Assembly: GCF_900090045.1 (NCBI RefSeq)
Contig: NC_041787.1
Location: forward strand, 2,036,001 to 2,100,000
DNA: 64,000 nucleotides
Reading direction: 5' to 3'
Origin: Plasmodium malariae
Lineage: Eukaryota > Apicomplexa > Aconoidasida > Haemosporida > Plasmodiidae
Positions 22,298 through 36,900 of the stretch are shown here, piece by piece. The notes under the pieces are model-generated. The model was given only the letters and a program-made list of their open reading frames with translations, was not told the DNA's origin and did no database searches. Numbering within the stretch: the stretch's first letter is position 1; every line of letters begins with the position of its first letter. Position numbers and translations under genes: made by a program.

Positions 22298-22911
22298 CGT
22301 ATATTACTTTATGTTTATCTGTAATTTCGTAAAACTCAAATGCGAACATTTAAAAAGCAAAAAGGAAAACTATCTTAAAATTTTGTTATATAAAACAAAT
22401 TATGGCCGAACTTTTTTACAATTTCAATTTTTGTTATTAATAAATTAAAAATTATCTTTTTATGCATAAAAAACTTAAACTTGTTTATGTATACTTTGAA
22501 ATGAAATTTAATTAGTTTATGCATAATAAAATTGGATTGCTAATTTTTACTTCTATTTAAAATTTCTCGTGAGAAATAAAAAGAAAAAGAAAAGGAAGTT
22601 ATTTCCTTTTTTCATTTATAAATATAGGCGAAGAGACGTACATTTTTCAAATAAGACATTTCAACCCAACAAGTATAAATTAAATTTCTTGCAGTCTTAA
22701 ATTCGTAATTCCTTTTCGTTTGCTTATACTTTCTTTGTTGCTTTCATTGCTCCTGTTGCTCCTACTGGTACTATTGCTACTACTTTATTTTTGTATTTTA
22801 TTCCTTTCTGTTATTCTTTATTTTGCTGTTCAAGTTAAGGAAGGAGCTCAAAAAATATTAGGCTTTCTATTATTAAAACAAAAAACTAATTACGAAAAAA
22901 AAAAAGTGTAA
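21661..22911 (+). CDS. possible small membrane protein, two exons
   Basis: Exon 1 is 21661-21749 (MENNKFEKFYIIENVSNMPI, donor GTATAT). Exon 2 is 22695-22911, after a good pyrimidine-rich acceptor (AAATTTCTTGCAG). The phases match and the product has 101 residues. Exon 2 encodes a very hydrophobic block of about 40 residues rich in Leu (codons TTG, CTC, CTG), then VQVKEGAQKILGF and a lysine tail. The frame has no ATG of its own, so an upstream exon is needed. Alternatives for exon 1 exist, for instance an ATG at about 21582 (MEVISDSTSKVF) with a strong GTAAAG donor but the wrong phase for a direct join; a middle exon is therefore possible. No family is recognised. Confidence 0.35.
21980..22140. 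repeat. A-rich ATAAAATAATAAGAA repeat
   Basis: Irregular tandem units of AATAAAATAATAAGAAA, followed by a short non-repetitive stretch and a (TA)n run at about 22248-22294. All of it lies in the proposed long intron of the 21661-22911 gene model. Confidence 0.8.
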
Positions 22912-24342
22912 GCAGAATTTTCTATTTTACATAAATGAAGTGTATCATTTTTTCTCGTCAAGTTTAAATGTAGTTATATGCCTTACATTTTTATATCAAA
23001 AGGTAGAATATGCAAGAAGACGGAATAATAATAAAATGCATTATGTTCAATTGTATTACAAAAGCAGAATTAAATTAATATAGCATTAACAGAAATAATT
23101 GTAACAATATACAAATGTAATGACAAAAAAAAAAAAAAAAATGAAAAAGGAAACGCGCTTTTTCTAAATGTTATCTCTTCTTTATAAATTGCGTTTTTCT
23201 AAGAAGCACATACGTGTGTACAATTATAAAGTTAAGAAAAGAAAAGAAGTAAAAACTTCTTAAAGAAAAGATGGGGTATAAAAATATACGCGGGTTTCGG
23301 AAATTCTTATTATGTATATTTTAATAGTAGTACATTGTTAAGTTGCACTAGAATTAAAAAAATAATAAAATAAAAAATAAAATAATAAATAAATACCTAA
23401 ATAAAGAGAAAATATTTTATGAAAAACCATCATAACGAGATTTATCAAATCATATGCAACATCTTTCTTTAATAGCATACTAAAACTAATAAATTAATTA
23501 AATGGTACAAAAAAAAAAAAGAAATAATAACCGCATAAAATGAGAACCGAATAAATAGGATAAAAACAAAAATGAATAAAAAGGTGGTACATACACATGT
23601 ATACACAAAATTTTACACGCATTGGTAAAAGCATTAATACACGTATTTGTAGTTTGTTTTAGTGTAATTGTGTACATATATTAGTATTCAATTTTTTTTT
23701 TTTTATAATTTTCGTAAGAATTTGTTATTCCTTTATTATTAGGAAATAAAATTTTATGTGCATTTTAAGTAAATCTTTACGTGCCGTGATTATGCATGTT
23801 TTCACTTGTATGTATGTATGTACGTATGTATATATGGTATGCACGTTTAAATCAATGTAATTATAAGAATATACTAGTAAGCACATAGAGTTACAAAAAA
23901 AATAAATAAATAATAAAATAAAGCTAAATGAAGTTTAATTTATACTGTTTTATTGAACTCATCGTCTTAGAAATAAAGATTATTTCATAATTTTTTTTTT
24001 TTTTTTATTTGTTGTAATTTATTTTTTTTATTATGATTTTCATGTGGAAATTTATGAATCATAATTTTCATTATTATTTAATTTCTTTTATTGCTTTATT
24101 TTTTTATGTTTTTTTTCAGTGAAACCTTCCTATTAAGGAAAGCCTTTTTTTTTTTTTTTTTTTTATCGAAACTGTATCACAGTTTATTCAGCAATACACA
24201 TATGTTTACGTTATTATGTATACATACATGAACAAATTGTTACAGGAATGTATAACATGTGATAATTGAATATGTACATATGCATGTTCTGCTTATGTAG
24301 TTTGTTTCAATTTGGCTTTTTAAAAAATGATTACATATATAT
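22912..24342. other. long 5' flank of the giant gene
   Basis: About 1.4 kb of AT-rich DNA with homopolymers and no supported gene. Together with the repeat-rich stretch that follows to 24995, it is the putative promoter and 5' UTR region of the giant gene. Confidence 0.55.
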
Positions 24343-24475
24343 GTGGGGGTGCCCGTATGTGAGTACATGCCTATGTGAGTATATTCCAATGTGGGTATAT
24401 GCCTACGTGAGTATATGCGTATGTTCGTATATGCCTATTTGACTATATGCATAAGTATGTGCTCATGCGTGAAAG
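24343..24475. repeat. degenerate 16-bp tandem repeat
   Basis: Seven or so diverged copies of a 16-bp unit near CCTATGTGAGTATATG, GC-richer than the surroundings. The open frame starting with a GTG at 24391 is partly a translation of this repeat. Confidence 0.8.
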
Positions 24476-24606
24476 CACATGAGGTATCGGAATGCCTTAA
24501 TAATTTCCCTATTTTGCGCATTAAAATGCTAATAGTAAAAAGCGCGAGAGGAGTTCGTGCATGTATTTTGAGCATAGCGCTTTCATCTGTTTATTCCTTT
24601 ATTTAA
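24476..24606. other. GC-richer island with inverted repeat
   Basis: A non-repetitive patch 390 nt upstream of the giant gene's ATG. AAAGCGC (24539-24545) and GCGCTTT (24577-24583) form perfect 7-bp arms. Open frames exist on both strands (plus: AHEVSECLNNFPILRIKM; minus: 21 codons starting MKALCSKYMHELL). It could be a 5' UTR exon, a structured RNA element or a regulatory site; the sequence alone cannot decide. Confidence 0.4.
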
Positions 24607-24619
24607 TATATATGTGTAT

Positions 24620-24945
24620 TTGTTTGAATGTTTTTGTATGTACTTATTCGTATGTACGTAAGTGTATGTATGTATGTATGTATGTATGCATATGTACGTA
24701 AGTGTATGTATGTATATATTTGTACGTATGTATAAGTATGTATGTGTGCATATGTACGTAAGTGTATGTATGTATGTATGTATGTATGCATTTGTACGTA
24801 TGTATAAGTATGTATGCGCGCATTTGTACTTAAGCGTAAGCATGTAAGCGCGCATATGTACTTAAGTGTAAGCATGTAAGCGCGCATATGTACTTAAGTG
24901 TAAGCATGTAAGCGTGCATTTGTATGTACGTACATGTATGTGTGT
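24620..24945. repeat. TACGTA/TATG array with 32-bp unit
   Basis: The left part is GTATGTATG with interspersed TACGTAAGTG. The right part (about 24815-24915) has three to four copies of a 32-bp unit containing TACTTAAGTGTAAGCATGTA and GCGCGCAT. It lies directly in front of the giant gene's start. Open frames across it are repeat translations. Confidence 0.9.
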
Positions 24946-24995
24946 GTGCTTACATGTCGTAATTTTATTTTGAAAAAACAACTTTGCAAATAAAT

Positions 24996-27900
24996 ATGAG
25001 CAACTACATATGGAATAACACGTATTCGTTAGAGTTTTTAAGTGAAGACTTCTACGATTTAAATATAAGTACAAAGGACAATGTGTATGAAATAGTGAAA
25101 AGGAAGAAAGACGGAAACGAGGTGGAGAATTTGAATATAAATATTAGTAATCACATATGTATGTTTGTTCAGTTATTAGACAATCTGTTAGGTAAGATAA
25201 GTTATAACAATAGTCCAATCAACGATACGTTAAATTATAAGAAATTATTTGATGTGTTTAATTTTATTAAGAATCAGCTATATAATTGTGATTACAGTTT
25301 GTTTTTAAGAATATATTCTATTTATTATACCTACAATCATCGAAAAAATGGCTATCTAGATGTGAACAATTTGTATTCATTCATTTTAGATATAATAAAT
25401 AAAATTGAAAATTTAAATGAGAATAATTTCTTAATATTACCAGGGGGATTTTATTTACAAAAAGAAAAGTTGTTAGTAAAAATTTTATATATTATACATA
25501 AAAAAAATAATCTATATAGTTTTGCTGTTTTAAACAATTCTATATATGGTATTCAATACCATTCGTTCAAAGTGGATGATATAGATAACTTGGGTGTTCT
25601 ACTAAGAGATGTCATATTATGTATAAAAAATATTAACAAAAATTACTTAACAAATTCATTATTTTGGTTATGTTTATATCGTTTGTATATATTTCCAAAT
25701 ACAGAAAATGTTGATATATTATATCAGATATTATTGCCCTATTTAAATAATTCGTTTTTAACAAATAACTGGAATTTAAGTAACAACAAAACTGTTCGAG
25801 TAGTTGATCACACAGGTAGTAAAGATGGATCTTCTGACTTAAGCAAAGATATTTACCCCAGTGATAGTACCACAAGTATAGAGGCAAATAAAGTTTCAAA
25901 TTTTAAAATTTACAATGAATCGGTAAATCCAGGAGGAGGGAATACTTCTAACCAGGCTAATTATTCTAACATTTTGTATGGCAATCAATATAACTTAAGC
26001 GATTTGAATGGTCTACATGACAAATCTAGTGGCCTGAAGAGTACAGATAATTTAGTAGCGCTTAGAACAATAAATAGTGCAAACAGTACGAACAAGTTTG
26101 ACAAAATGGACGGTTTTAATCAGATGAGTGGTTTGGACAATTTTGGCAATGTGTACCATAACGGTGATAGTAAGACGCATCCTACTGCTAACCATTTTAA
26201 TGGAATTGATTTGGGGCATGCTACATTTTACAGTAATGAGGAAGGTAAAAACATGTTCACTAATAACATTTTTAACGATAACATACATGGAAACATGCGG
26301 GAGGATAAACATATGAATTATTACGGATCGAGAAATGAGAGAATGAAAAAAGGAAAGACAACAAAAGAAAATGATAAATATGGAGGTATATATGTTAATA
26401 TATATAAAAATAAATTTACTTCCTTTTCAATGAGTTTATATTATTCTATAATATATATGTTGAAAGTTCTGAACATTCAGGAGGAAGATATTGAGGTATG
26501 TAAAATTTTTATATATTATAGTATTGTTTTGAAGTTATGTGATGACCTGTTCAGGCTTGATCAAACCGAACGGAAAGAAGCAAAAGCGGAAAATAGAGGC
26601 AGGGGTAGTGATGGGAAATATAGCAGCACTAACACTAATAACAACAGCAATAACAATAACGATAGCAATCAGGTGTACGATAGTATTAGTTATGGCAGTT
26701 TCAATGGTAAAGGTAATTACAGTAACGATTACTTCTACAACGACACTTACAATTACAATCAGAGTCAGAACTACAGCCATAACTACAGCCATAACTACAG
26801 CAACAACCAGAGCTACAATTCTGTTAATAACAGAGGAGGATTTCCCAATGGAAATGGTGGAAATAATAATAATACCAATGAGTACAATTCCCACGCAGCA
26901 GAAAACCTTTTCAGTAGGAACAACGAAAGGAAGAGTAGCAACAGCAAGATAGATCGTGTCTTTTTTGTTTTCCTGGATATGAGTGTAAGAAAGTTGTGTG
27001 TGCTTTTCCATATATATTTTTACAAAATGAAAGTAGGTATATATGATATTAAGAAAATAATTAATAGTGATATTTTGAATGATATATTGAAAAAGGTGTT
27101 ATTTGTGAAATATATGTATAACAAGATGGAAGTAAAATTATATTCAGACTTAACATTAAATGTTGATATTATAATAAATAGAAACTACAACAATTCTATA
27201 AAGTTTCCTATGTATGTAAAATTTGAAGAAGAATTACATAAAAATTATCGTAAAATTGAAATTAAAAAAGATATTAATATTCCTATATCTTTTTATATTT
27301 CCAAAAGGACTGTTAATACATTTAATGATTTATATATTATATTATATCAAACTAATTTAATTACAAATATTTTAATAAATCAAAAAAGATATATAAGACA
27401 TTGTTACTTGTTAGCCTTTTCTTTTATTAGTCACATAATAAATAATGTTTTACCATCTCCTAAACATTTTATTTTTTTATCAAAATTTCACACAATGAAT
27501 AAAGCTTTACAGGCAAGCATTTTTAATGAAATATATCACATGCACAATAACATATATTTTATAACATGCTCCATAAATGAAAATAAGCAAATAGTAATGT
27601 ATAAAATTATTAACTGTTCCATGTTACTATTTTTATACGATTTTTTGTTAAGGATTCCTTGTGTTGATATTTGTTCAATTTTTTCAATTCATTATAACGG
27701 ATTTTCGTCTAAACCTAGTAGACCTATATGCCATTGTAGATCAAAGGATAGGCAGCAGAATCATCGGGAAAAGGGAATGGGGGATAAAAAACATTTTATC
27801 CATGGAGAAAAGGAAAGAAGATCCGCTAACGACTGCAATGTTGGTATATTGAGTCCAAGTTGTAGCATTAGCAATAGCAATGGTACTAGTAATGGTAATG

Positions 27901-30900
27901 TTAATGGTTTCAATTTGAATAAGTTAAACATCAGTATACCTTGTAGCAGTTCTAAGAGTGGTCATGGTGTGCAAACTCGTGTAAAAAGTTTGAACGTAGC
28001 AGGCAAATATTCACAAAGTAATGCAAACAATAATGATAGCTACTCATCGTTAGATGAATGCATGCATAAAACTGAGGACTCCCTGAAACTGTCAGGCTAT
28101 TGTATTGACATATCGGTATTAGAATGCTTTAGTAACTATATTTTAATAATAAACCCTAAATTGAATATAATAAGATCAGATGTTATTGAATATTTTTACA
28201 AAATTAATGAAAAGAAAATTAACAAGAACAGTCAGTTGTTTTTGTTTGAAAAAAGTGGGGACATAAATACTAGTGAAATAGAAATATTAGAGAATATAAG
28301 TTTAGATCTAGGATTAGATAGAAAAAAAAATAATATAATAGAATATTATTGTGGAGAAAATCAATTATTTAAACAATTAGTACCTGAGTTTTATCATTTA
28401 AGAGATATGCTATTCTTATTTAAGTCCTATATGTGTCCATATATTGACAAATTACCTCCTGTAAGGGTATATAAATATGATGATATTAACTTGAAATTTA
28501 CTTATAAAAATAAATTATATATTAGTGTATTTAATAGGAAAATTGATATATGTGGATATATGTGTCAGAATAAAGATACCAAGTTAAATTTCTTTTCCTT
28601 CATTTATCAATTTATGCAATCATATGAAAATAAAAAAAATAATTGCATATTAACATATTCCAATCCGAATATGTACACAAATACTTATATTGAAAATGAA
28701 CTAGATGTTTTGTATGTAAACGATTTACCTTTTTTTCATCCATCTTTAGATTTAAGGGATGTAGAAATTTTGCTTCAATATTTGACTGTACCTTATATTA
28801 GGATACCATTAATTTTAGAATTTTTTTGTGATAAAAAGAGAATAAAAAGTTTTCAGTCTTTTGACATTCAACAATTATTATTGTGTATTTTGTTTGAACC
28901 GTACATATTTAAAAATAAATATAAAACTATTCAAGAGGATAATTTTATTCCTTCAAAGGATAGAAATATATTTGCAACCAAATACGGTCTATTAATTAAT
29001 GAACTAATTCTAAGCCCAAAGAATATTTTATGTAGTATTTACACATATCTGGAATTACTCTTCAGTTTTGATAAGGAAAATAGTAATAGCGGAAGAGTTA
29101 ATATTGTTTTTATCATCATGATATGTACATATGTCAACTCGTACATAAAATTAATCGTTGAAACGAATAAGGAAATCAGATTTAATTTGGAAAACATTAA
29201 AAATATACTTGTGAAGATTGGGTTGGCCAACAGAGAGAAGATTTTATCTCGTTGTGGTAAAGACAAGGAACCAAGTGGAAGTAGAACTAAAAGTAGAAAT
29301 AGAAGTAAGAACGAAAGAGCAGGAAGAGGGGGAAGAAAAAGGAAAAAACAAATGAAAAGAAAAATTCGTACACTGAATAAGCTTAGAAAAAAACTCATAA
29401 AAAATGAATTATACTGTTCGGATGAGGTTTTATTACATCTAGATACGTATTATAAAAAAATAAAAACAAAATTAGAAAATGAAATAATAGAAATTTTATT
29501 AAAATATATTAGAATATGTGTACAGAAGAATGATATAACCACATGTTGTATTTATCATGGATGTATTTTGTTAATATATAAGGACATAAAGTTTAGAGAG
29601 CTAAATAAAAGTAATGCAAAGAATTTATTATCCTCCATATTTTTTATCTTAACATACTATAATTTTACTGCTGAAACGAATTCTGCTGATTTAAAAAATA
29701 TATATGGATTAGGTTCCCTTTTTGTTAATACAAATGATCATGTTGAGAACACTGTAAAAATAGTTAAGAAGTATGAAAGGACACCTAAGGATATGCTTAA
29801 TGATACGAATAAACAGAATGAGGAGAATACTTTTTCTCTTTTGATTAAAACCTTTTCCTTATGTGAATGTGATATCTTTATTTCAATACATAAACAAAGA
29901 AATATGTTGTTAAAATATTTGGAAAAAAATGAAATGGATCGAAATGTTATATTTGAACATACTATTCACATATGCGCATGTGTTCATGAAAATAATAAAA
30001 ATGTGTATAATCGTACAATTAGTAAATACAATTCTAATATCTTCCTAAATTTTCACTCAAATGAAAATGTTATAAGAAAATGGTTACCTGCGCATAAATT
30101 TAAGCACATTGGAATTTATACCATAGAAAATGCTCATAATGAGATGAATGCTACACGTGTGAAGGAAAAACAGAGAGATAAAATTGAGGTGGATAAAAAC
30201 AGAGGGACTAACACGAATTACTATTTCACGTCCTCCACTTCGCCATCCTCGACCATCTCATCCGTTTCGTCTGCTTCCTTCGATTCGTTGAATTCAGTCG
30301 ATACGTTCAATACATCTTCGTCCCTTAGATCGTTTCATAGAAACAATGATGATGATGCTGATTATATGTCCAAAGGGGTGGAGAAGGGGGAGAGGGAAGT
30401 AGTAGGTGAAGAGGGGAATGAAAAATTTTCATTCTCTGTCGATAATGCTAGAGTTAGGAATGATCTTAGACCAGAATATGAAGCTGAAAAAAGAGAAGGG
30501 TTATCTGGCACCCTTGACAAGATGGGAGATGGAACAAATAAGGATGATGATAATGTCATTATAAGCACACAGATGAAAGATAGTGAAATGATTACTATTT
30601 TCGAGGGTAATAATGAACATGTTGTGGGGGAAAAAGGTAAGGAAGTATGTTCTAAAAAGCAGGAAAATGATAAGATGAAGAAAGAGAAAAACAAAAAGGA
30701 CAATGGGGTGGAAGAGATGGCTATCAGATTTAAAGGGAGTAGAAAAAAAAAAAGATACAGCGAATATTTAATGGACTGGGCAGATCAGGGCAATAGCATC
30801 AGTAATAACAATGGTTACATATATCATAGTAACAACTGCAGCGCTAAACGTAGCGATAACAACAATGGGAGTGATGGGAAGAATGCAGGGGTGAACCCGC

Positions 30901-33900
30901 TGCACGATACGGAATCTATGCACAACAACACGCAGAACAATATACTAAATTTTCCTTCGTTTTTTAAAAATAATGAGAATTCTGTGGTCAATGAAAAGAG
31001 GAAAAAAAAAAAGGAAAGGAGGAAGAAGGATAGCATTTTAAGTAATAACAAGTACATTTCGTATATTAAAAAAATTTTAAAGGAGAAGAATATTTTAATT
31101 AATTTACAGCTATTTACCTTTTCGTACAAAGATAATAATATTATCACGTTAAATGAAAACATTAAGAAGTTTAAAAGCTATAGAGATGTTTTTATGTACA
31201 GCAAGAATTATATGAACACGGACAGGAGAAAAAAAGTACATAAAATGAAAAAAAATATTAAAGTGCTTATTACTCAGTCTTACCAAAATTTCTGCACATT
31301 TAATATTATAGGGAAAAAGCATAACTTAGAAGTATGGAGAAATTCGAAAAAAGTGACAATGAAAAATTTGATGAGTTATGAATATGACAAGTCCAAAATA
31401 TTTTACATCAAAAGTACTAGTCTTCTAAATAACATGAAATGTTTGGGAAATAGCAATATTATCGGTAACAGTAATATTAACAGTTACAATAACAGTAATA
31501 TGAGCAGTTACAATAACAGCAATAATATCAGTAACAATATTGGTAACAGTAACGGTAATGACAATGGTAATAGTGTTAGTAATAGGAATAGGAATGATGA
31601 GGAAGGTGGAGATGAGTTTAACAACAGAAGTATGAATATGACAAGCTTCTATAATTTCCTGTCGGGTGAGGTAAAGAACGGGGTACTATACGAACAGGAG
31701 AATAATGATATATATATAAGAATCATATGGAAATATAATACGAATGAATTAAATAAAATTAATGGGCATGATACGAAAGGTGCTAAAATGAATGCAGAGG
31801 AATATAAAGCAAGGGAAAATGCGTTGGACAAAAATGAAGATAATAGTTGCAAAAAAGATTACTACGATTTGAAATCATTCAATATAAATTACGAAACACA
31901 GAATATTGAGGGTTTATTTAATTTTAAATATGAAGAGAATCAGTATGATAGCAGTTTAATTAATACTACTGAGGAATCTTCCTTTAGTGACGAAACTAGG
32001 GTACTATCAAATGAAAACATTGAGTATAATAAGAAAGATGAGAAAATGGTAGTAACCAAATCGGTTAGAAGCAGTCCTAGCTCATCTGCTACTTATGAGA
32101 CTAGTTTATGTAGTGATATTTCTGCACATTTAGATGAAGATTTGAATGATATTAATTACAAAAAGAAGAATGATATGGTAAGTGGTTCAGTCAAGGGAGT
32201 AAAAATAACAGATGCAATATATTATAAAAATAATAATAAAAATATACAGAATAGTAAGGTAAAAGGTGCTATTAATAATATTGATAAAAACGAATTAGAG
32301 AAAAAAAATAAAAATAGAAAAAAAAATAGTGTCGATTTGGAGGAATGCGGATTGAAAGAAATAATTTATCGAAAAGATATGGATTGTATATTTATTTATA
32401 GTATATATTTTAATATGAATGGATTTATAAAAAAGTTGTACTACTGTAGTGATGTAAAAAAGATATATTTCTCAACAAGTATAAACAGATGCAAGAATTT
32501 ATTTTACCATTTTGAAAATAATAATGTACGTCTTTGCTACTATAACAGTAAAGAGAGTTATGAAAAATATACTATTTCTATATCTAGAAATATTTATAAC
32601 AATATTCAAGTACAGACTTATTTGAATCCATGTTATCTGTCTACGTTTGTTCCTAATATTCTCCTTCAGTACTACAACTTTTGGTATAATAATGATGATA
32701 GTTTAATAGGAGAAATAAAAAATGCAAAGAAAAATAAAAAGAATAAAAATTGTATTATCTACATAAAGCTCTTTAATAACCTTAGTAATGATGCATGGGA
32801 AGAGGAACATAATAATAACGTATCAAATGAACAAAACACCAAAGGAACTAAATGCTTAAATATTTTTAAAAATGGGTTGTTCAAACATGATAAGAAGCCG
32901 AAATATAATTTTCCTTATGGTATTATTCAAAAATTACGAATATTCAATAGACCAAAAAGTTCGAAAAAAATAACATCTCTAAGGATAAATGAAGATTATA
33001 AAGCCTTAACTTTTATTAATATTTTAAGTTATGAAAACAATCAAGTTTATGATGATTTTTATAACATTCTTATGAAATTTGATCATATAACGTACATATT
33101 AATATATACGTTAAACGTTCCACCTTTATTTGATAATCGAAAGGGTCCTTCCCCCTCGGATGTTAGCTTTGATAAGAGGAGACCACATTGCAGTGGTATT
33201 GTTAAAAATGTTCCTATTACGGTCGATTTAATCGAAATTCCTAGGTTAAATTTAACACTGCGGAGGAATAACGTAGACATAAAGATCAGCAGCAATAAAG
33301 AAAGAGAGGGTAACAAGAACCGAAGTACTGACGGCATCAAGGAAATCAGTAAAAATGGAAATAGTGGTGGAACAATCGATGGAACCACTGATGGTAACAT
33401 TGGGGGAAGTGCCAACCCTAGTGGCAAGAAGAAGGACGGCTGCAAATACTACTTCGAGGAACTGAACATGTTTTTGTACAACGGGAGCATGCAAAAGTAC
33501 ACGTATATTTATAACGTAATAAAAAAGATGAACAACACAGTACTATTACAAAATAGCAAAAATGATCTCTTTTTTTTGGTATCCTTATTAAATAAACCTT
33601 TTTTTTTGAATATTTCAAATTTGTATAAAGAGTTCAACAAGAAAAATATTCACCTGTGCACATTATTAGAAAAACATATTAATGTTCTGTTGAAGAATTA
33701 TATGTACGTTACTATTTATTACCATAATTTTAACATCAACACAACTGTTAAAAAAAATGTGGATGTATTTAATGAAAATACAGAAAAGAATAACTGTTCA
33801 ATGCAATATATTATTCTGTCTGTTCATAGTTCTAAGCTGTTTTTAAATTTTCGAAATTTATATAGTTGCTTTTTTTTTATTGTCAATAAATACCTGAACA

Positions 33901-36900
33901 AAGATCATGAGGAAGTAATGGAATATTGTAACAATTTAAGTATATGTAAAGAAGATATTAAAGAAATAAAATATTTATTAAATATATTAAATTATTGTGA
34001 TAATACTATTTATTCAGATGTAGATTCTTGTGCATGCAGATTGAAAATCTTTTTGACCCTATCAAAACAAACGAAAGTAACTCTCCGAAAAAAAAGACAT
34101 AGAGTTAGTGTAAAAAGAAATGCGTGGAATATGGATGATTATTATAATATTTTTAATTATGTAAAATCGTTGTGGTATTTTGAAAAAACAGGAGAAAATG
34201 AAGACTCTAGTGGTAATGATATGAATATAAGTGAGGATGATAATGATACTACTAATATGAAGGGTTTACTACTCTCACATGGTAAAACATCCAAAAGTAC
34301 GAAAAGAAGAAATGTTAGCGATGCACATGATAATAGTGATACCAGCAGAAGCAGCTGGAGTAGTGAGGGTGGTGGTTACTACTCGTCGTCAAATAGCTTC
34401 TCATCCTATGATAGCAATTATGTGTCATCAGAAAAGGAGAATAAAAAAAAGGAACTTAATGCGCAGGAAAAAATTATTGTAGGGGATGAGGACGGGGGTA
34501 AGGAAAACATGAGCAGAAGAAATAGAAAAAAAATAAATAAAATAAATAAATATTGTAATAATAATTATGATAGTAGAAATCAAAGTAGTTACACTAGTTG
34601 TCATAAAAGTAATACAAACAAAATGAATAAGAAGAAAAGAAATGCAGAAAGCGGTAAGAAAAAAGATCATCATCAACAAAGTGGGAAAAAAAAATCGTAT
34701 AATGAAAGGGATACAGCTTATTATGAAAACTCAGATAATAGTAAAAATGTGTATATATATTGGGATATAGTTAAAGACATTTTATTTTATATAAACAATT
34801 TAATATACATTAAAGCAAAGTGCAAATTAACCATTGATGAAGAAATATTTTTATATCAAAATTGTAGTATTAATATACATAAATATAAATTAATATACAA
34901 TAGATATATAATATTAAATAGTATAATAGAGTCCAAGTTCACCAGTGATAATTGCAATCCATTGTTCTTTTACAATATATTAAAAAAGAAGCAAATAGAA
35001 AATCAGAACAAGATGAAAAAGTATCAAATTGAATATAGGAAAAGGAGTAGAATTGAAAGCAGCTATGCGAATCAAAAGATACATATGCATCTAGATGATA
35101 CTAGTTACAGTAATACAGGAATAGTTACTAATAGTAAGAGAGGTGGTTATAATGATGAATATGGTATTAAAAAGAATGATGACACGTGGAAAAACAAGCT
35201 TTACAACAATGTGCTAAATCTAGAGAGTATACAAAATAACATAACCCACTTGAAGAACTCATTTAATGGTAAAGAAGAAAAGCATATAAAGGAAGATCAC
35301 TTGGTTGTATCTATTAATATTCCGAAAATTGAAACAGTAAAATATATTAACAACATAGATGAAAACATTTTTATGAACATAAACCTGTACGACAATATAG
35401 GTAATATAATTAACAATATGTGTTATAAAAAAGTAGAAGATAAAAATAATGTGGAAGCGTTAACCTACTTAAACTCGTTAATAAACTCCTTAGGGATACA
35501 AAATTTTTTTATTATCTATAACTATTTTATGAATAATTTGAATATAAGAATGGTTAAGGGAGAAAACACCTTTTTATATGGCAATTTGTTGGCAAGATAT
35601 TTGTATTTTTATAATTATAATATTAGTCAGTATAGTAAAATAATTTACATATTTATTTTTATTATTAACCATCAGGAAGTCATAAGTATGTTACCAAAAA
35701 TTGATGATCAAAAATTAAAAAAGAATTATTTGAATTTTTTTAAAACCAATGATTCTCTTTTTACCTTTTTCAATGATATTTTTAAATTTGTCCAAAACCT
35801 TCAAAAAGAAAAAAAAAAAAAAATAAATAAAAATATCATTCCGTTAGTAGTAGACAATAACATTACCATTTCAACCTCCGATGTAACTATGTACCGTCTG
35901 ATAATTAATATAAATGTAGATGATTATTTGTGTGAAAAGAGAATTATTTATCCCTTCCATATTAAGAATAACGTTCATGTGGGTAGTGAACTACTCAATG
36001 AGTTATGTTTTTGTCCTTTTAAGAAGTTGTACAAGTATTTGAGGAAGGTTAAACGAAATTGTGTTGGTAGGATTGGTGGTAGTAGTAGTAGTAGTACTAG
36101 TAGTAGAAGTCGTGGAGGTGGAAGTGGAAGAAGGAGCCATGGTGGAAAGCACAACACTAAGGGCAAGGGTGAGAGCGCTTTACATAATAGAGATGACGGA
36201 TGGGGGGACGAGTTCGATAATATAAAGCTCGAAAATGAAGTAGAAAATTGTGATAAGAATAGTATTAACAGAAGGAATATTCTAAATTTTGATTTTGAAG
36301 AGAATAATTTATCTTGTCAAAATACGTATTCGAAAAATTTCATAAAGAATATGAAAGTTGACTATAACAGGCACCTAGAATATGAAAAAAAAAAAGTAGA
36401 CTATGAATTCATTGGTTTCAGTGCTAATGAAATAAAAATGACTTTTAGCAATATTAAAAAGTTGAAGGAGTATGTAAATATGTTTGTAAGTATAAAGGAT
36501 ATATTATTAGAAATATTCGTAGGCGATAATAAATTACTTGAGTGTATAAATGAATTTATGGAGGAAGCGGAAAACGCAAATAGAAACATATTGAACATGG
36601 AGAACAGCAAAATTCACCATCAAAATTTGGGAAGAGCTGAAAACGTTGATATGTTTTATGTAAACAATAGTCAAGAAAGTGAACAAATGAGGAGCAATCA
36701 TATGAACCCAAGGAGTGGAAAAAGTTATGCCGGTAATGTTACAGATTTGTCTACAAGTAACACTGTTGGTGTATATGATACGAGAGGGGGAAGTGTGCAT
36801 ACTGGTAGGAGTAGTAATAACAATGTAAGTAGCAGTGATATTATCGATCCTAGTAAAAATAACTATGATAACATTTTTAATACGCTAGACGGGGGTCATC

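Noticed and set aside
24391..24606. 71-codon frame before the giant gene
   Set aside because: It starts at a GTG inside a degenerate repeat and has no ATG at its start; only the GC-richer tail is noted as an island.
24583..25074. Several minus-strand frames overlapping the giant gene start
   Set aside because: Repeat translations and antisense shadows.
26535..27011. Antisense and alternative frames within the giant gene
   Set aside because: Shadows of Asn/Ser-rich coding repeats; many similar frames occur through 24996-46062.
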